DNA of 64,000 nucleotides from Callipepla californica brunnescens (Eukaryota; Chordata; Aves; Galliformes; Odontophoridae): the NCBI GenBank assembly GCA_023055505.1, contig JALIRH010000019.1:2170001-2234000 (forward strand), written 5' to 3'. Made by a program: the position numbers and the translations under genes. Positions 1-12,834 of the stretch are shown here, one piece after another. Below the pieces are notes generated by a model. That model searched no databases. It saw nothing but the letters and a program-made list of their open reading frames with translations, and was not told the origin of the DNA. The first letter of the stretch is position 1. Each line of letters opens with the position of its first letter.

Positions 1-3000
1 ATATCTGAGTTGTCTAATCTGATTGCCTTCAGCAAAATTTAGTGTGTAGCTTTCTGTACGTAACTGGCCATTTTAATATAAATGTGTTTTTTAAAATACA
101 ATATATTCATTTATTTATGTTCTGTTTTTAAAGTGTGACAAGACCTTACTGCTTGAAGGGAAGTTGTTCCGACTATGATAGAAACTTTCTGGGCTGTTGG
201 AAATTGGAGTGCAACAAACAAAACCAGAAAAAAACAACTGAATTCTTCAAATAGTTAAATGATTGATTTGTAATACTGCTGACTTGTTATTCTATTTATT
301 TTAAGATGGAATTAGTTTAACCTGTTTCATTTTTTCTAGAAGCATGTCTCATTTGAAGACAAAATAGTTCTCATGAAGACTTCATTTTGTTTACACTGAG
401 TATGCTTTATTAAGTGTTCTCTTCTAACAGCCTGATTTTTGAAATAAGGAACTTTAATTTACTCATTATATTTAATATCTTCCTGCCTTTTTTACAGGTC
501 AGTAATTGTTGCCAAACTTACTTTGTTTCCATTTATTCTTTTTTGTTTTCTGTAAGGCTGACCAACTTATAGTTAGTGTTCTACCCGAGGGAAAATAACT
601 TATGGACTTCTGCATGAATCTTTTGTACATGCTGTAAATTAAGCCAGTCTCTACTTGCCCAGAATTTTAGTTGATCCAGAAGTAAACCAAACAGCAGGCT
701 TTCATTGTATAAGATTCTGATCTGTTTTTTGGTTTTGTTTTGCTTTTTTTTCCCCACTTTATATCTCTGCATAAGACCACAGAGCTATTGTTCCTATCAT
801 GGGAATTATGTGTGTATAGGTGAGTCTTTGTCTTGCAGCATTTCAACCTGTATTACTTCTCTAGTTTTGATGGTGCAGGCAGTGAAGCTGCTATCCTCTG
901 CTGCACCACTCCATGCACATTTCTTTTATACTTCAGCAGCTTCTTCTTTCAAGATGGCTTTTCGTTACTTAATTGTCTTGAGATCTGAACAGTCTAAAAT
1001 CTTTCATATGCTTGTTGCTTCTATACATTTAGCTTCAATACAAAAGAATCTTACTATTTCTTTATTTTCCATATCTAACATAGTGTTCTATGTTGATAAA
1101 ATGGAATATTACAGTAATTCTTAGTTGTTTAAGGGACTTTTTTTTCCTGTAAGTTTAATGCAGTCTTTGAATGGCTGCTTTTTCACAAAACTCATCTCAT
1201 AATAGTCTCTTAATTTTGCTTGCTAGATTACAAATTCCATGCTAGAGGTCCCAGTGCGTTTACTACAGAAGCAGTTGGAGGCGAAAAAAAAAAATGCACG
1301 CAACAATGTGAAGTTAAACCTGCCCAGCTGTGCTGGCTAGCACATTGCCAGTTTGTTTGCATCACGGCAGTGATTGGGTTCAATGCCCAGGAGCAAAGTC
1401 CACGATAGTCTTTTGTTATTTATCTTGAGGGTGTTTCTGGTCCAGTTGATTTGCATCAGTTTCTCCTTCCCCGTCAGAATTCTTTTTTTTCATTTTGTTT
1501 ATCTGTTCCTTGTGAAGTGATTATTTTTCTATTACAGAAGAAACCTGTTTAAATGTTGCTGGGATTCTTGGATTCTTTGTTTTGTGTGTGTGTTCTATTT
1601 CATTTTTCTGTATGTTTGGGAAGTTAGGTGCTGACTCTTTAACCTTTTGTATCACTGCATGTCCCGCTTTGCTCATTTCACTATATCTGATATTTCTTTC
1701 TTGGTTGAGTAATTTTGTTCTTGCTCCTCTCAAGTAGTTGACAAAATCTGAAGTCCTCATTTGCAGAGGCAACAGAGTACAAACAGCAGAACTTGTGCAA
1801 CAGTTTATGTATGTCACTAAGCAAGGCATGTTTCCAAAGGAGAAGAGGAACAAAAATTCTGTGCAACAAACAAAGAGAAAATGATATTTTAATGTAAAGA
1901 AAGTAATTGTCTTTTTTCTTAAATGCTTTTCATAAATGACCATCAGAATGATTCATAAAAGAGGTTGGTATTGTTACTCTTGTTTGTAAAATACCTGTGA
2001 GGGAGAGGTCTGCTCTTTGGCTCAAAGCCACTTAGATTTGTGACAACATTCATTAGACTATACTGCTTTTCACTAGGAGGTAGCTAAGCAAAAGCCTGTG
2101 TAAGAGATTTGTTGTGGTGGTGGGTTCATTTGTCATATACGGCTTTGAAGAACTTGACTGTAGATCTGGAACCTAATGCCTGCTTCTTTGATCTCCATTC
2201 TAGTCCTGTTCTCTCCACTGTGAATTCCTACAATCATTTGTGAACATACAGTGGTTTGGGGGCTTTTTTATGCAAATAATGAATCAAAAAAATATTGTGG
2301 GCTAAAATAGAGTGAAGAGAAAGGACAGATGTCCTCGAAGATGCTTGTTAAATTTAGATTGCTTATTGATCCCATATACTTCATTGAAAATTAGGGGACA
2401 GTAATAGGCTACAAAATACGACAAAACAAAAAATCCTTTCTGAAGGGATTTTCATTTTTCATTTGGACACTGGGATGAGACAAAACAGAAAAGTTACCAT
2501 GGTATAGAAATGGTGTTGCTTCTTCTGTTGGGTATACTTAAACACAATAAGCTATGCCAGACGATTAACAGGAGTTCTAAGAGGGTAAAGGAGAGCAGAA
2601 ATAATAAAAACAGGCGTAGTTTTATTCTGCATTATGATCTGTTCACATATGTTTGCTGCATACCCCTAGCTAGTGGTGTTTGTTTTCATCAGCTATGTGG
2701 GCTTATCTTATAGTAGCAAATTGAATGTGTAACGTATAGAAAACCCAGTGCTCAGTTGGAAACGAGGCCTTGAATTAACTACACTTATGTTGTTTACTTA
2801 AGTTTGTACTTTATTATAAATTAACTTCTGGAAAGCAAAGCAGAAAAAAGTTGAGATGGATTCTGTAATGGAACACAGCCATTACTGGGGACAAGATGAG
2901 GTATATCCATGTATATGATATTTACATTCTCATATGCTGATGGGAACCACTTCTAAGGTGTGTGTGCTGCGTAGAGCTAATTTCAAGCTCCCGTGGGCTT

Positions 3001-4875
3001 TGAATGGTTAGATCTACTTTTTTAATGTGTGTGTATGTAGTATTTATAGTCTAAATCTCTTGACCTGGTCACAGGAAGTAGTGCACTGTCCAAAAGTAAT
3101 ATTTGGGGGGGGGAAAAATGGAGAAAAAAAGATTTTTTTTATGTAATGACTTTATTGAAATATGGATATGCAGTAGAAATAATGTTTGAAAAATGAGGAT
3201 GGATAAACTCCTTCTGTAGACAGACATCAGTATTCCTTTCCAAAACTTGATATAAGATATTTTATAGCTCTCTGTAACAAGCATTGAAATACAGCAGGAA
3301 CACAATCTATAAATAAATCTACATTGGGGAAAGCAAACAAACAAACTATATACAGTTACATTTTGCTATGCTCTGTGATTAGCATAGATGGGGAATGGAG
3401 TGGAATTATATATCTCATAACCAGGAGCATTTTGATGTTCCCTTTCAGATATTAAAATCCTGAATGTTTCAGTACTGTTGAGAGTTTGGCAAACAACCAC
3501 ACAGTGAGAAGGAGAGGTTGAGGGTAGAGAGGAACAGGATTTTTTTTTCTTATGGTCTTCTCTGCAAAAATGTATACTCAAACTACACTTAAGAATTAAC
3601 ACTGCTAATGTAACAGTTTGAATAAAACAGGTGTATCTACTATTTCCTGTGATGACCAATATTGAATATTTCTTTTTTTTCTTTAAATTACCAACTTGCT
3701 TGTATATTGCAGTACAGAGTACTGTGTCAATCTTATGGTTGTTTTTTGTTGATTTTTATTTACAGATATATTGTGGCCAAATGAAAGGCAGAACTCTCTG
3801 CCTTTTTCCCTCTTTTCCTTTAAGAGGGAGCTGAAAGTCTGTGGGAGCTGTGAATTTGTGAGGGAGCTTGAATGCTGCTGCTATTTTATGTTCTTTTCTT
3901 GACGATTGATTATGTTGCTGACCTCAAGGCATGAGTTTGGCCTCTCCTAAATAACTAATAAGGAACATTCTGTCAAGCTGAGATTTAGATGAGGGGGGAA
4001 TAAAGATGGATTTTGAATCAAGCTTTGTTGACCTAAGATTATTCCAAGAAAATCATCCTCTTGGGATTTCTTGGCATCACTTTTATATAGCTTCAAGACA
4101 CTGCATTTATCAGAGCTGCAAAAGAAATCGGGCATGTCACTTCACATAAAAAAGCGAAGAGTGTTCTAACTGAAGAGCATCTTTATTTCAGCTGGAATTT
4201 AAAACACCTCAAAGGCAAGGCAGAACGTAGTAGCAATGAGAACAAATGTTTGTTGGACAAAGCTGTGCTTATAGGGCATGAGTAAACAGGAGAAGCCATC
4301 TGCCTGAGATTGGTGATTGAAAACAGATTTCAATTAAGTAGTACATCTTCAGTGTTAAAAATTTCTGCTTTTGATTGCTTAGAGATGTTCTGCTGCAGCA
4401 AGTCAGTGGACAGAGCAGGATTTGTTTGAGGTGTGTAGCCTGTTGCTCTGTTATTAATGTACCTCTAGCATCACAGCAAGATATCTCGCCTCAGAGAGAT
4501 AACCTTGTGGCTTTCTTAACAGATGTCTTTCTTTGCTCATGCTATCACTTATCAGACAGTTCTGCTTGCTTGTAAAGAAATGACTTTTTTGCTTACTGCT
4601 GTTTTGAGTAACTGTAGATATTTAGCAGATTGCGTGTCTTGAGCTTTGCTTTTTGATGTGTACTGTTATAGATGGATTTTTTCATTTGGTAGATAATGCG
4701 TGCTTTTTTTTTTATCATGCAATTTCTGTATCTACTGGCTTAAGTATCATTGTGTGTTTCTGTAACAACCTTCTTTACCTGTTAGTTCTTTTTTCTAAAT
4801 CTTACTTGGTTAATTTCTTGCTTTGCAATGTTCTTTAGTAAAACAAAGAAACATCAGTGATGATTTGCAGCCCGT

Positions 4876-4948
4876 GTAAGAAAAAAAGGCAGCTATCTTT
4901 TACTTTACAGAGTGTTGGTGTCATGATCACTTAGCTTAGTAAGTACAG
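4876..4948 (+). repeat. Left arm of 73-bp inverted repeat
   Basis: These 73 bases are the reverse complement of 5288-5360, without gaps and with two mismatches (at 4888 and 4926). The arm starts GTAAGAAAAAAAGG and ends TTAGTAAGTACAG. The spacer to the right arm is 339 bases (4949-5287). It may be a recent local inverted duplication, or the inverted termini of a small non-autonomous DNA transposon. I do not recognise the terminal sequence as a named family and see no clear target-site duplication. Confidence 0.9.
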
Positions 4949-5287
4949 TGTTTGCAGTGATGTGTTTCTTTATCAAGGTGTGTCTTTTAGCTTTTCAGTG
5001 CTAACTCCCCATTTCAATTTTTTGTTCATGCTCTAGTATTACAAAGCTCACTCTTGCAGGTAGGAGTGAAAGATTGATAGGAAGAAATCATGGGTTCTGA
5101 AACTTGGTTATCTACTCTTAAAACTGCTAAAATCATCCCTGGTACAGTTTCAGGATATCATTCACTCTCCAAGTGGCAACAATTTTCCTGAGCCTATAAA
5201 GAGTCCAGGAGAGTTATGTTAACAGCTAGATTAGACATTTGTTCTCTTCTGGTGAGTTGGAGATGGAAGGTATGGTTGCTATCTGGC

Positions 5288-5360
5288 CTGTACTTACTAA
5301 GCTAAGTGGTCATGACACCAACACTCTGTAAAGTAAAAGATAGCTGCATTTTTTTCTTAC
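5288..5360 (-). repeat. Right arm of 73-bp inverted repeat
   Basis: Inverted partner of 4876-4948, matching 71 of 73 bases without a gap. Transcribed in the KAT6B pre-mRNA, the two arms could pair as a long intramolecular duplex with a 339-nt loop. The near-identity suggests either a young duplication or homogenisation between the arms. Confidence 0.9.
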
Positions 5361-8300
5361 GTGGGAAGATTCTGGGTATGTGTGGTTTACTTGTTACGTT
5401 AGGCATAGCCTCCTACAGTCCATCTTCCTGCCTTGTCAGTTGAAATCTGACAAGTGAGTATGTAGATGCTATAAAGTGGCAAATGTACAGAATTTTCTAA
5501 TGAGTAAGCTTGCTTTATTTCTTTAGTGGTATTTATGAAGGTAATGGCAATTTTAAAAAGAAATCTGTTTTACAGTTGTGGAAACTACTTACTGTTTGGT
5601 ATTACTTATTAGATAATTTTAAGATGTAAATTTAAACGATTCGGTGATTTAATAAAACGTTGTATTTAAAATTGAGAACACTCTCAATCTTTCCAACTAC
5701 TTAACTTGCTGACAAATTTCTTAATCAGATTGATGGTCAGGACTGGTGCCCCTTAAGTCTTGCTTTTAAGGGTACTTCAGTTTCTTTTCTCTTGTTCCTG
5801 CTTTCACTCCTCTTGTAAGTAGTCCACTTCATATGCAGAACCTTCACTCAAGGGGTTTACTGGCATCTGACTCAGATAAAACAAGTGTTAGCCTATTAGT
5901 TTGCTCAAAGGATGCCTTTTGTTGGTCTGACTGTAATGCAGTCATCTTTACCTTTCCTTCACTTCATGAAGGGAATTTGTTTAGCCCTAACCTCTTCTGT
6001 GAAGCTTTCTATAAGGGAACTAAAGGTTTTGGACCCCCTGTGTAGAGTTTACTTGGAGATATGGAAAGGAATGAGAGCTTGTAACAATAATGAGTGAATC
6101 TTTGGCTTACTCTGTTTATGAAGAAAGCTTTTCTTCAGTCGTACAAAGAAGAAAAGAGAATATAGCAGGTTGTTCACTGATCTGAGCATCTCAAGTAACA
6201 ACTAGTCTTTTTTTTTTTTCTTGTAATGTTTGCGTGGATCTTGGGGTTTGGGTGCTTTGAAGCTGCCTTAAAAGCACTTTCAAAGAGAGTACTGACACCT
6301 ATTTAAGGTCTTCTATCCTTGACCTTCCATTGACATGGATAAGAACCGTCCAGAAGCACGCAGAATAGTTATGGAAAAAAATGGTAACATGAGTTATAGT
6401 TTTAATGATTTTGTCTTAATAATCTCACACTTTCATCTTAACCATTTCTGCCTTCTACTCATGGTCACACCTCTGTATGAAGAATGCTGAGCTGACCTAA
6501 CTGCACTGAACTGTCCTGCCTGTTATAATTTTTCCAAATATCCTTCTAAACCTGTCCCCAACTTCATATAAACTTAAACCCAAGTATTTTATTTCTATAA
6601 TTCAAAAGGAAATCTCTTAGGATATCTTCAAATGCTGAAAATTCTGTTAGCATTAGATTAGCTTGCAGTAGGAAAACCTCCTTGGCAAATAAAGATTTGA
6701 AAGATTGTAGGTGCTGCCAGTGGACTGCCATTTGTGTGCTTGTTGTGCAGGTACACTTTGAACTGTACTTCATGATGTGGTAGTCTATGCTGGCAGCTTT
6801 CTTCAAACCTGATAGGATCTGTGATGTTCTGCTATTGGCATGGCTGAACAGTACCATGAGCATCATGCAGGGGTTAGTTGTGCACTGATAGTAGTTCTGT
6901 ATAGCTGTTCAAAATTGACTGAAGTGGCCTTAGTGAGTGGCTGGAGAACATGTTGATGGTGTTTCCAACTTTGTTGTCCGTTTTTCCATTTATAACTCAG
7001 CGACTTACGACTGACATATTTCTTAGGCAAACTGGAGCTTGTGAAAATTTACCAGACATGCTCTATGCTGTAGAAGCTCAGTAGCTGTTCTGTGATTGTA
7101 TGAGAGCTAACACCCTCATGGTTATTCTAAGCTATGTAATTACTGTTCATGAGTTAAAACTTCTTTTTAAAATGGCAAGCAAGATTTAAGAAAGTGTAGA
7201 ACCATTTCATTTGGTTTTCTTGTTTTGATGTGAGACAAATTAGTGTAGCGAAAGAGACGTACTCTTGGAAGCCAAAGCTAACAGGTTTGAATTTGGGTCT
7301 TGCTTCAGATTATTTATTCCACGTCCAGATTCTTAGTCATTACATATTGCAAGAATATCATTTGACTTGTTGCGGGTTTAAAAATGATTGCAATATCATA
7401 CAGATGTGATGTGTTGTATATTTTTCAGTATTTGAATGTGACCAATCAGTTAATCCTTTTGCAGTGATATGCTATGATATTTCTATTAAATTTTCATCCT
7501 TTACACTGCAGAAGTGTAGAATTTTTTTTCTCCCATGTAAGTGAAGTAAAGATTCACAATAGGAATCTTCCTCTCTGAAGCAAGGTAACATGATGACAGT
7601 CAAGTAATTTCATGAGGAAACATGGAAAATGTGGTAGTTTAAAAAGTACTGAAGAAATACCTGCCAAGTTCACTAGAAACTACTAAACAGCAATTTTTAA
7701 GTACTTGTCCAGGTACAGAATGAGATTCACTACTCTATGTCATTCAGACCCATTTTTGCTGATTCTATCTGTTTCTGCTAAAAACTTTGTTTAGTGGAAA
7801 GCATATTTTATTTTTTTTGTTTTAGTTTTATTACCTTTCCATTGTACATATGAAAAAAACACTCACCACATGAACACCTGCAATAAATAAGACTGAAGAG
7901 GGAGCTAAAAACTACCAAGAAAGTAGGCCATCACAACGGTTAGATGCTGTCATATCAACTTTGCCATTATGGATGGTACATTTTGTGGTGGGGAAAATAT
8001 AGGGAAAACCAAAAACATCTAAACCTTCTGTGTGTCGTGCTCCTTCCCTCATTGTGTATGACTCACATAGCGAGGTTGATCTGTCAAATGCTCTATTAGG
8101 GAGCACACTACTAGTAGAACACAAGAAATCATAACAGATTCGTCTGGTGGCATCTTCTCAAGTAGACTGCGTTGAAACACTGCCCCAGGATGCCCTGGGT
8201 GGATTTTTTTTCTGATTGCATGCTGAATTTTCAATAAAATGTACAAGCTTATTGCTTGCTGGAGATGGCAGAACATTAGTTCTCTGTAAGTATCACAAGA

Positions 8301-8594
8301 TATATATAATTTAGAAGTCATATGTGGACCTGCATTTTACCTCCTTAAAAACTATCCTGCTACAGTTCTGAAGAGCAGGTGTTATTTAATATACCATTGC
8401 TACTGTTAAGCTAAACAAGGTAATCTTTGTATTTACTATTAAATACTGCCTTTGTAGAGTTTTTCCAGGGTATAAGTTTGTCTAAAAACAGAAATAGTAA
8501 ATAGTTGCATCAAAAATACTTGTTTAAGACCTTCGTTTTAGTGATGTTCATGTCCAATTCCATGATCATTTATTTATGTATTTATTAAAGTTAG

Positions 8595-8866
8595 ATCATA
8601 GAATCATGTAATGGCTTAGGCTGGCAGGGACCTTAAAGCCAATCTAGTTAAATTCCCATGCCATGGTCAGGGTTGCCAACCCACTAGATTAGACTGCCCA
8701 TGAATACCTCCAGGAACATTGTTTCCACAACTTCTCTGGGCAACTTGTTCCATCACCTCACCAATCTCTCAGTAAAAAAACATCTCCCGGATGGTTTTAA
8801 GTCTCCCTTTTTTTAGTTTAAAACCATTCCCCCTTGTCTTATACCTATCTATCTGTGTAAAAAGTT
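8595..8866 (-). mobile_element. CR1 LINE 3'-end fragment, antisense
   Basis: On the + strand it opens with catagaatcatgtaatggct, the reverse complement of the usual CR1 3' terminus (…attctatg). Typical CR1 antisense phrases follow: 'ggcagggacctta', 'acctccaggaacattg', 'ctctgggcaacttgttcc', 'cacc..accattcccccttgtctta'. It is about 270 bp, 5'-truncated as usual for CR1, and diverged from the consensus I remember. It lies inside the KAT6B intron, in the opposite orientation to the gene. Confidence 0.9.
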
Positions 8867-8929
8867 GATATAAATAAATATGCTTGAAGTATACTTGAAC
8901 CTGCATACTTCAGTGCCATAGGACTGAAA

Positions 8930-9130
8930 GGGGGATGATGTGACCCCAGGTTTTGAGTTGCGGAGATATAAGTCAGTTAACCTCACATCAGTGTTGTGCA
9001 AATTAGTAGAAAATACAATAAAGATCAGCGCTAGTAAACATGCAGGTAAATGCAGTGTATGGAGAAGAAGAGTGGACTCTGCTGTTTGCAAAACATTGTA
9101 CCTAACAAATTTTAGCAAGCTCTGAGGTGA
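8930..9130 (+). mobile_element. Probable degraded CR1 reverse-transcriptase fragment
   Basis: Reading forward from 8940, the translation contains YKSVNLTSVLCKLVENTIK…SKH and later CKTLYLTN. This resembles the NYRPVSLTSVPGKLMEK…ISKH and KSCLTNL blocks of CR1-type LINE reverse transcriptases. The nucleotide phrase 'tgaccccaggt…agatataagtcagttaacctcacatcagt' also has the CR1 flavour. It is too decayed to encode a working enzyme. It lies about 65 bp from the antisense CR1 3' end, so it is a separate, oppositely oriented insertion. Confidence 0.5.
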
Positions 9131-12092
9131 TGTCAAGAAGCAAGGAACTGAAACAGATCTGGTGGGGTCTTTTTCTTCAGACAAACCTAATTGTTTATGA
9201 ATTTCCCAAGATGGTTGGCTATTTTGGTCCCGTGGTTGTTGTTTCTTTTTTTCTGTTGGCTACTGTCAGAGCAGGGTACTGCCAATTTGAACCTTTAATC
9301 TCACACAGTTTTACTGGTTTCAAGAAACCAAAGTGAATATAATGAAAGAAGCAGTAGATATCTAAGGTTTTAGGAGGCATGCAGGTGTATTAATGTTACT
9401 GTTTTTGCATAAGCGTGTTGTGCACTCTGCTGCAGCTAATTGTTTCTGGGTAGTTGCATACTAAGAATGCAGCAGATTGAAAGTACGAGATAGCTGCTCA
9501 GGTAGATCTCTTAATTTTATGATTCTTGTCTGACTATCTCCTATGTTTGTGATGAAGGCTTAAAATATATGCATCCTGCACTAATTTTCCCTTTCTCTTG
9601 ATTTTCTTGTTTAAAATGTTGAGGAAAATAAAATCCTAGTGACTTAGCGCAGGTTTGCAAGATAGAAATTAAAAGGCTCTAATAGCTTGTGGCATGTTGT
9701 TTCACTCTGAAAGCTGGAGATAGACAAGAAATAAAAACCATTAATGGTATTTGGTCTTTTTAAATTTGCAGTAGCATCACTTCTATGCTCAGATGATGAG
9801 AATAGACAGCTCTTTGTTCTCTTAGGTTAGGTCTTAAATTTTTTTAAGTTTTTATCTTTTTGTAACGTAGTTTTACTCTTGAGGATGAGGAAGAGCTGTA
9901 TTTTGTCCTCTAAATGTTGCTGTTGCTCTTAGTCTCAAATCAGGGGTTACAGCTTGAGAGTCCCTTCTGGTTTTCACTTGGAGGCTTTCCATTATTAGGG
10001 TTAGGTAGATGTAATGACACTGAGGGTGTATGTTTAACAGGGGCATATTGTACTCATTTCAGATGCTTCAGGATAGATACAAGTGATATCAAGATCATTG
10101 CTTTTTTTTTCTTTTTTAATTTGCCTGCATCTTAGATCAATAATTTGTTATCTCTTTGGTAAGTTTAATTTAATAGATATCATTCAAATCACAGAATCTT
10201 ATAAAATAGACTTTTATTCAGCACTTCTTATGTGCAGCTAAGACCGTTAGCTCATGTCTGTGGTCCTGATGCTATAGGATGTAAGCATCTTGATCAAGTT
10301 TAAGTTATATTGTAGAAAGGTAGGAGAAAAATATTAAGCTATTGCTATTCCCTTGAAGTTTTACTGTTTCAGTATAGAATAAAATGTTGAAATGACCACT
10401 GAGAACTAACCTAAGTCCTCAGCCGCTGACAGAAACTGATGTGCAAGGATGTACTTGTAATGTGCTAAAACTATTTGCAATTGCTTAATTAATATTACCA
10501 AACTCTTTGTAGTGGTTTCTTATGAAGTCTTCTAAAATGTTTACCAAGGAGTTGTAATTATGACAATTTCATTTATGAGCAAAATGGAAGCTGAGGAAGC
10601 TTACAGACACTTGCTGTGTCTGTGTTTTTTTGAGTATTAAGTTAATAGTATAAACTGTACAGTTACTTGAGGTCAGCTGTAAATTCTCTTTATGGAATTA
10701 TCGTAAAATCCAGATTCTCCTTTTTTCTGTATTGAAACTCCTGACACTACTTGTACTGCTGCAGATTTTCCTATAGTAACCGCCATCTCAGTATAGAACT
10801 TGATTTTGTATGTTGTAAACAAGCTGATCCAAAATTTATACAAGTAGGTCTTTGTCTGAAAATATGCAAATACATAAGGTCTTTTTTTGTGAATTTGGAA
10901 ATAAAACAGTTCTTCATCTTTATACTACTCAAGATGCAATCTGCTCTTTAAATTGTCTAAGTTTCTACCAATGTGCAGTACTAAGATGCATCATCTGACT
11001 ACAAAGTTATAATGCGGCACAACTTCAAATTTTCAAATGGACTTTCCATTTCTTAATCTAGATAAACTGCCTTTCTATGGTAGCGCTTATTCTGTAAGAC
11101 AGAATAAATTTACTTGCTGAGTTTCCAGTGATATCTTGCAAATGTAGGCAGGCTTTATGTAGCCATCTACGTGCCACATTAGAAGCAGGTGGATGTGGAA
11201 CAGCATTTCTCTTGGAAACTTTGGCATCATATATCATGCTAATGGATATGAAGGTGATACTGCTTTGTTCATTATCCGTGTTGCTGCTGCTCACATGGAA
11301 AGGAGTGGTATGTTTTCTTTTCTGCTTAAACATTTTAATGCAGACTTCAGATTACACTGTGGTGATCAGTGTGTATGTGTTTTTCAAATCCTTGTGTGTT
11401 GTCCCCCCAAAAATGTGAAGACCATTGTTTAAGACTGAGTGAAAACACACGTATGAATGTGTACATTTTATACTTAATTTATACGTGTGTATATAATTTG
11501 TATATAGCGGAACACATAGCAAAACGTGGAAACAGGCACTGTGTCACTCAGCAAGATGTTTAAATTTTTAGCTAACTTGGTTATGAGAAACTTTGTGAGG
11601 AAGAAGTAATGAGGATTTGCTCAGCACACATGCCATGGATGTGCTAGATATGTCTTAAAGCAATCTTTTAAAATTTAAAGGAGGGATTCCAACTTTGTAA
11701 GTGAGGTATTTCAGAATAATACTGGTAGGCAAAAAGCATGTATGTTGGTTTCCAGGTGACGTGGGGTAATGGAATTCTTTTAAGTGTGATGGTCCTGGCC
11801 TATGACAGAATCAGCGTTTTTAAACTTCATGTTTCATGGTACCTTCTTTTGAATCTTCTTGTGGACGGATGATTTACATTAAAAGGAATATTTTATTAAT
11901 TGTATTTTTTTGTTTCTCCTTAATTATTTTTAAAGGACTTATTACATATGTCAGATATAACACACAATGTTTTTTTTTTTTTTTATATATATGGAAAAAG
12001 AAATTTTATCATAGCTAATCGGTTAGTCTCAAAGATTGCCAGTTGCCAATTGCAGTCGTGTGAATGTTCTTGCATGTGAATTGAGGGAGTTT

Positions 12093-12113
12093 TTGTTGTT
12101 GTTGTTGTTGTTG
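12093..12113 (+). repeat. TTG trinucleotide microsatellite
   Basis: About seven perfect TTG units followed by a T run, about 490 bp before the first KAT6B exon of the window. Confidence 0.95.
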
Positions 12114-12602
12114 TTTTTTTGCTTCTAGGTAATTTAGCTTGTAAATTACGTGTCACCTCAAATATAATAACTAAGTGCTTAATCAAAAACTTCTGTCATT
12201 TGAGGCTTCTTGAGGGAAACATACTTAACTGGTGTTATGCATGACAGTTCCTCTTGAGATTCTTCTGAAAATTCTTGGCTTCAGCTGTGTAAAAGTTGTT
12301 CAGAAGGCCAGACAGCTGTAGTTCTAAATGAGAACATGTATGATGAGACCTGCAGAAACTTGTTGTCTTGTTGATTTGTTTGATTCTCATAATGTATTAT
12401 CTGAATCTCTTAGAAGAAATTAATCTTAATGTAGCTATAATTATGAAAAAAAAAATCTTCTGTGGATAGGATTTCCTTAATTGCAAGAGCTGTTAATAAT
12501 GTAATGAGTTATGCTTAGCTCTATTAATATCATTTTTTAAACTGTAGTTTAAATTTTCAGTTTTGTTCTCTCACTAAGGTGTTGTAATGCTTTTCATTCT
12601 AG

Positions 12603-12834
12603 GCTATTTACTTTCAAGAAGAGAGGGTCAAGCAGGATCCCCTGAAAAGCCATTATCTGATCTGGGTCGTCTCTCTTATTTGGCTTACTGGAAAAGTGTA
12701 ATATTAGAATATCTTAACTGCCACCATGAAAAGCAAATCAGCATCAAAGGAATGAGTCGAGCTACTGGAATGTGTCCACATGATATTGCCACAACTCTGC
12801 AGCAGCATAGCATGATAGATAAAAGAGAAGATAG
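12603..12834 (+). CDS. KAT6B: KAT6B exon: C-terminal MYST acetyltransferase domain
   Basis: This exon encodes the part of the MYST catalytic domain after the acetyl-CoA loop: (S)[16 protein letters not shown], then [20 protein letters not shown], then a helix-turn-helix-like end with [19 protein letters not shown] enzymes transfer acetyl groups from acetyl-CoA to lysines on histone H3 within the BRPF-ING5-MEAF6 complex in the nucleus. The glutamate of [10 protein letters not shown] (codon 12644-12646) is the conserved catalytic base of the family; the active-site cysteine belongs to the exon upstream of the window. The acceptor is attctag|GC and the donor AG|gtcagt. The exon enters with two bases completing a serine codon and leaves with two bases (AG) of an arginine codon. 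SRREGQ and CPHDIATTL distinguish KAT6A/B from KAT5/7/8. The later C-terminal exons identify B rather than A. Confidence 0.96.

Larger units (their letters stand above)
1..12602 (+). other. KAT6B: KAT6B intron (3' part), no exon found
   Basis: This AT-rich stretch precedes the first recognisable KAT6B exon. It ends in the acceptor ttttcattctag at 12591-12602. I looked for the preceding MYST exon (the acetyl-CoA-binding QRQGFGRFLIDFS motif) and did not see it, so that exon should lie upstream of the window and the intron is longer than 12.6 kb. Contents I can name are a 73-bp inverted repeat (4876-5360), a CR1 3' end (8595-8866), a probable CR1 reverse-transcriptase scrap (8930-9130) and a TTG microsatellite (12093-12113). 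The open frames of 60-140 codons here have no recognisable protein and look like chance. Confidence 0.8.

Noticed and set aside
705..1124. 139-codon + strand frame, considered as an earlier KAT6B exon
   Set aside because: It contains none of the MYST residues expected for the preceding exon and has no fitting splice sites in phase.
7912..8321. Overlapping - strand frames, considered as a decayed pseudogene or element
   Set aside because: No family resemblance could be named in either frame, and no poly-A tail or terminal repeat is present.
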